DNA from: Sinonovacula constricta | Taxonomy: Eukaryota > Mollusca > Bivalvia > Cardiida > Solecurtidae | Direction of reading: 5' to 3' | NCBI GenBank assembly: GCA_007844125.1 | Contig: CM017559.1 | Coordinates: forward strand, 34,753,260 to 34,817,259 | Length of the DNA stretch: 64,000 bases | In this document: one piece after another, positions 61,401 to 64,000 of the stretch | How the letters are laid out: each line of letters opens with the position of its first letter | Position numbering within the stretch: the stretch's first letter is position 1 | Notes under the pieces: generated by a model | Databases searched by the model: none | The model's input: only the letters and a program-made list of their open reading frames with translations | What the model was told of the DNA's origin: nothing | Position numbers and translations under genes: made by a program

Positions 61401-61500
61401 NNNNNNNNNNNNNNNNNNNNNNNNNNNNNNNNNNNNNNNNNNNNNNNNNNNNNNNNNNNNNNNNNNNNNNNNNNNNNNNNNNNNNNNNNNNNNNNNNNNN
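61401..61500. other. Assembly gap (100 N)
   Basis: Exactly 100 N; a fixed-size gap of unknown true length. The right flank (TTACAGGGCAGAAATT) no longer shows the pentanucleotide repeat. Confidence 0.99.
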
Positions 61501-62101
61501 TTACAGGGCAGAAATTAAACTTGCGTTTGAAAATCACATCATACATTTACATAAACAACAAGTAATCAACCAAACCCGATTTCATATTATATTTTACATT
61601 GCGTGATTTCTTTAAATACATTTAGGAGACCAGTCAAAGTTGTTGGCAGTTAATAAATAAACAAATAACTTTATGTTGTTATTGCAGTCATTTCAAGCAC
61701 GAAGAATCCAGCAAATTGACGGTTTGCGTTTCTGTTTTACAATTTAGGTATACAAAAACTTTCTAAATAAACAATCCACTGCCCTTTGCGGAAAGCACTT
61801 GGGAAATTGAGCATTTCCTCTCCATGCGTTGATTAAATAAACAAATGTTTTATTGCGCTGCATTGCCCCTCCATGGTCCTTAACTATATCTGCTATCTCT
61901 CACTTGTGAAGCAGTTACATCAGTCGGAACTAATATCAAAATAATAGAACGTTGTAAAACAGTCCATTTTTCATAATGGAATTGCACGCACTGATTTGTC
62001 TGTTTGAAGTTTCTCTTTAGGCCTAGGAAACCTTAACTTGATTTCGTTCACCAGGAACAGTGCCTTTGTTCCCGCTTATATTAAGCAGCTGCGATTAGAT
62101 A

Positions 62102-62520
62102 TCACATACACCATGTTAGAATATGCTCATTTTTCTTGCGACGCGATATACCAAAACAACAGAAATTGTTGTTATTGTCTGCTACATTACTGACATCTAT
62201 TAATTCGTAATTGCAAGACGCACTGTTAACGACGGCAAACTTTGTTTTGGAAGAAAATTCCGCCAAATAGCTGAGAGTTCGTATCGCTTGCTTCATTAGT
62301 TTCACCATCAACTCATTTACAAAGCGGCGCCAATCACTGTTAAACCGGCCAAGTGTTGCGATAATAGAGACATAGTGCATTGAATTAAGATTTATAAGAA
62401 AACCCTTGCTTTCGTCCACCTTAAAGGGCACTTGCTCAGTTTCAGAAAAGTTAGGCAACTTTTTGGCTATTCGGTAGCGAGTTTTATATATAAAAACCGC
62501 TGCAAGTACGGTTGTATGGC
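62102..62520 (-). CDS. Possible terminal exon of an unknown membrane-associated protein
   Basis: An open minus-strand frame begins before any ATG and ends at a TGA at 62102-62104. From the upstream side it reads GHTTVLAAVFIYKTRYRIAK, a hydrophobic segment followed by basic residues, then KLPNFSETEQVPFKVDESKG, GRFNSDWRRFVNELMVKLMK, CNYELIDVSNVADN and a basic end ISRRKKNEHILTW. Composition is protein-like and continuous across 140 codons. A plausible acceptor lies just upstream (pyrimidine-rich TTCTCATTGTCTCC, then CCAAAGCAG, about 62521-62550). An AATAAA on the minus strand lies about 250 bases after the stop (61848-61853). This fits a last exon, but I do not recognise the family and no other exon is seen. 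Chance ORF remains possible. Confidence 0.35.
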
Positions 62521-62749
62521 CTGCTTTGGAAAAGTACTTAATTTTGGAGACAATGAGAACCGGTATAAATTAAATTTCATTGTTTTGTGTGTTAGATGAA
62601 ATGTCGCTTCTCAAAGTATTCAACTTCGCTTTCAATGAAGTGGACATTAAAAAGAGTTAAAGTTCGAATCCTTAGACCAGTAAACATACAAAATGTATCT
62701 TAACGCGTGAAGTCCAACGTGTAAATGTTACAGTACATTACACATACCA

Positions 62750-63085
62750 CGTTTCACTGGATGCTTTATTTCTACGTGCTTTGGGGGCATGGATGGGTCC
62801 AAGGGGGGCAACGGGGGATGCACCCCCCCCCCCCCCCCACACACACACACACCAACCAGGTAAAAGAGTAAAGTTGTGAAAACGCATTCATTTAAGCTTA
62901 AAAAATGCAAAGCTTTTAAAATAAATTTTGTCTGTCGACAGCTTAGGTTTAAGTTAGGGTCCCTTACTGTGTGCATGTATGTATATCCAGTATTTACTGC
63001 GATAAAGTTGGATGGTCCTTAATTCCTACCCCTAACCTCCTGCAAACCCACCCACCCACTAAAATTTTCTGGATCTGACTGGAGG
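62750..63085 (-). repeat. Dispersed repeat family P, copy 2 (reverse), with poly-C/CA
   Basis: Reverse complement of the family at 22742-23060: AGTTGTGAAAACGCATTCAT, TTTTAAAATAAATTTTGTCT, AGTTAGGGTCCCTTACTGTG, AGTATTTACTGCGATAAAGT, ACTAAAATTTTCTGGATC. Its core is C17 followed by (CA)9 at 62823-62853, where copy 1 has a poly-G tract. Confidence 0.8.
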
Positions 63086-64000
63086 TTACATTATTTTTTA
63101 AGTTAGACTTTTATTCAATCCTAAATCGCAAGGTCGACAGCTTCCTGTGTGCGATAGGTAACATTGTATTCACTGCTTCACAGTAAATACAAAAGAAACT
63201 CATTTACAATACTTTGTAAAACAAGCTAATGAAAAGGGTTGGACCCAATCAAAGTCGTTTTGTCAACCATTTTCTTATATCATGACTTAAATAATCGTCA
63301 GTATTACAGTATATATATTTATTGAAACGTATTTCTAAAGAAAATCAATGTACGAGTACAATTGTACAAACAATCTACAAGAAGCCTATGCAAACGGGTT
63401 GATGTGATATGTTCTTTAACAAAGATAAAACTCTATAAATATTGATTTAGATTTAAAATTTGAAATTCTGCTTGGATGCTAGATAAAGATCATAATCGAA
63501 ACATGTATCATCGATCTTTGTTACATTTGACATTCGTTCATACGCATGACGTGTTGTTGATTCTCTCCCACAAACGACAAAAAATCAAACATAAAAACAT
63601 TTCAGTTTCAATGTTTGTCAATCATTACAAAGCAAGTGTGCGATTCACTGCATTTTCCATTAACAATTTTACTATAGAAAATGTTGTCGCTACTTGAAAT
63701 AGATATCAGTTATACATCTTTAAATTTTCAATAAAAGCAGAAACCGCGCATGATTAATATGTATAACATTGATTTTACATTCCGATACGTTAATGATAAC
63801 AAAGGGTTGATGACTTATCGCGTTTATGTAATTAAAAAAAGATGTTCCAAAATGTGGCAACATATAGCAAATACAGAAATGGGATTTTTTAAAGTTAATT
63901 AATGATAGTTAGACCATGTTCAAACAAGATGGGATGGATTTGTTTGTAGAGTTAATGGCCATTATACGCCCAATTAAATGGTTATGAATAACGAAGTTCT
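63086..64000. other. No gene recognised
   Basis: AT-rich sequence; the 73-codon ORF at 63476-63697 lacks distinctive features. The window simply ends here. Confidence 0.5.

Overview
This 64 kb window comes from an AT-rich metazoan nuclear genome. I think a mollusc, probably a bivalve, is most likely, but that is inference from the repeat style (tRNA-headed SINEs, abundant long microsatellites, fold-back elements, a PIF/Harbinger transposon) and from the type of orphan peptide-receptor-like GPCR; no species can be named. There is no bacterial-style gene density. One 100-base run of N (61401-61500) marks an assembly gap.

Only one gene is clear: a single-exon-body class A (rhodopsin-like) seven-transmembrane receptor at 51157-52245 (+). 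A strong splice acceptor sits directly before its ATG, so at least one upstream exon exists. A TATA box plus a short coding leader with a perfect donor at 37842-37942 is in compatible phase and could be that exon, across a 13.2 kb intron. Weaker coding candidates are a 163-codon intact ORF at 33460-33951 (-), a terminal-exon-like ORF at 62102-62520 (-), and a possible first exon at 37104-37164 (-). The rest of the window is intergenic or intronic.

Repeats dominate. 5.1-11.0 kb holds a diverged ~2.1 kb tandem duplication whose second copy is split by a ~1.65 kb insertion. 13-32 kb and 49.8 kb carry six copies of one dispersed family in both orientations. Five copies of a tRNA-derived SINE lie at 19.7, 36.8, 41.3, 47.5 and 57.2 kb, with an unrelated tRNA-headed element at 2.4 kb. 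Fold-back (inverted) elements are at 16.1, 24.5, 30.1-30.7 and 32.9 kb. An AT-rich satellite with higher-order structure is at 35.2-35.9 kb, and a 101-bp tandem repeat at 55.0-55.4 kb.

The most striking locus is 52.2-54.3 kb. The GPCR stop codon lies in the first unit of a 76-bp satellite of exactly 17 units. That satellite is interrupted by a 762-bp element with terminal inverted repeats and a TAA target duplication; removing the element and one TAA restores the 76-bp register exactly. The element is built largely from degenerate 11-bp units, so CpG dinucleotides recur about every DNA helical turn.

At 58.5-60.7 kb lies a complete but dead PIF/Harbinger transposon (TIRs, TAA target duplication, transposase broken by a frameshift, a nonsense codon and an internal deletion). 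A CCATA pentanucleotide tract then runs into the assembly gap, and a copy of a G-rich dispersed repeat (partner at 22.7-23.1 kb, opposite strand) lies near the right end.
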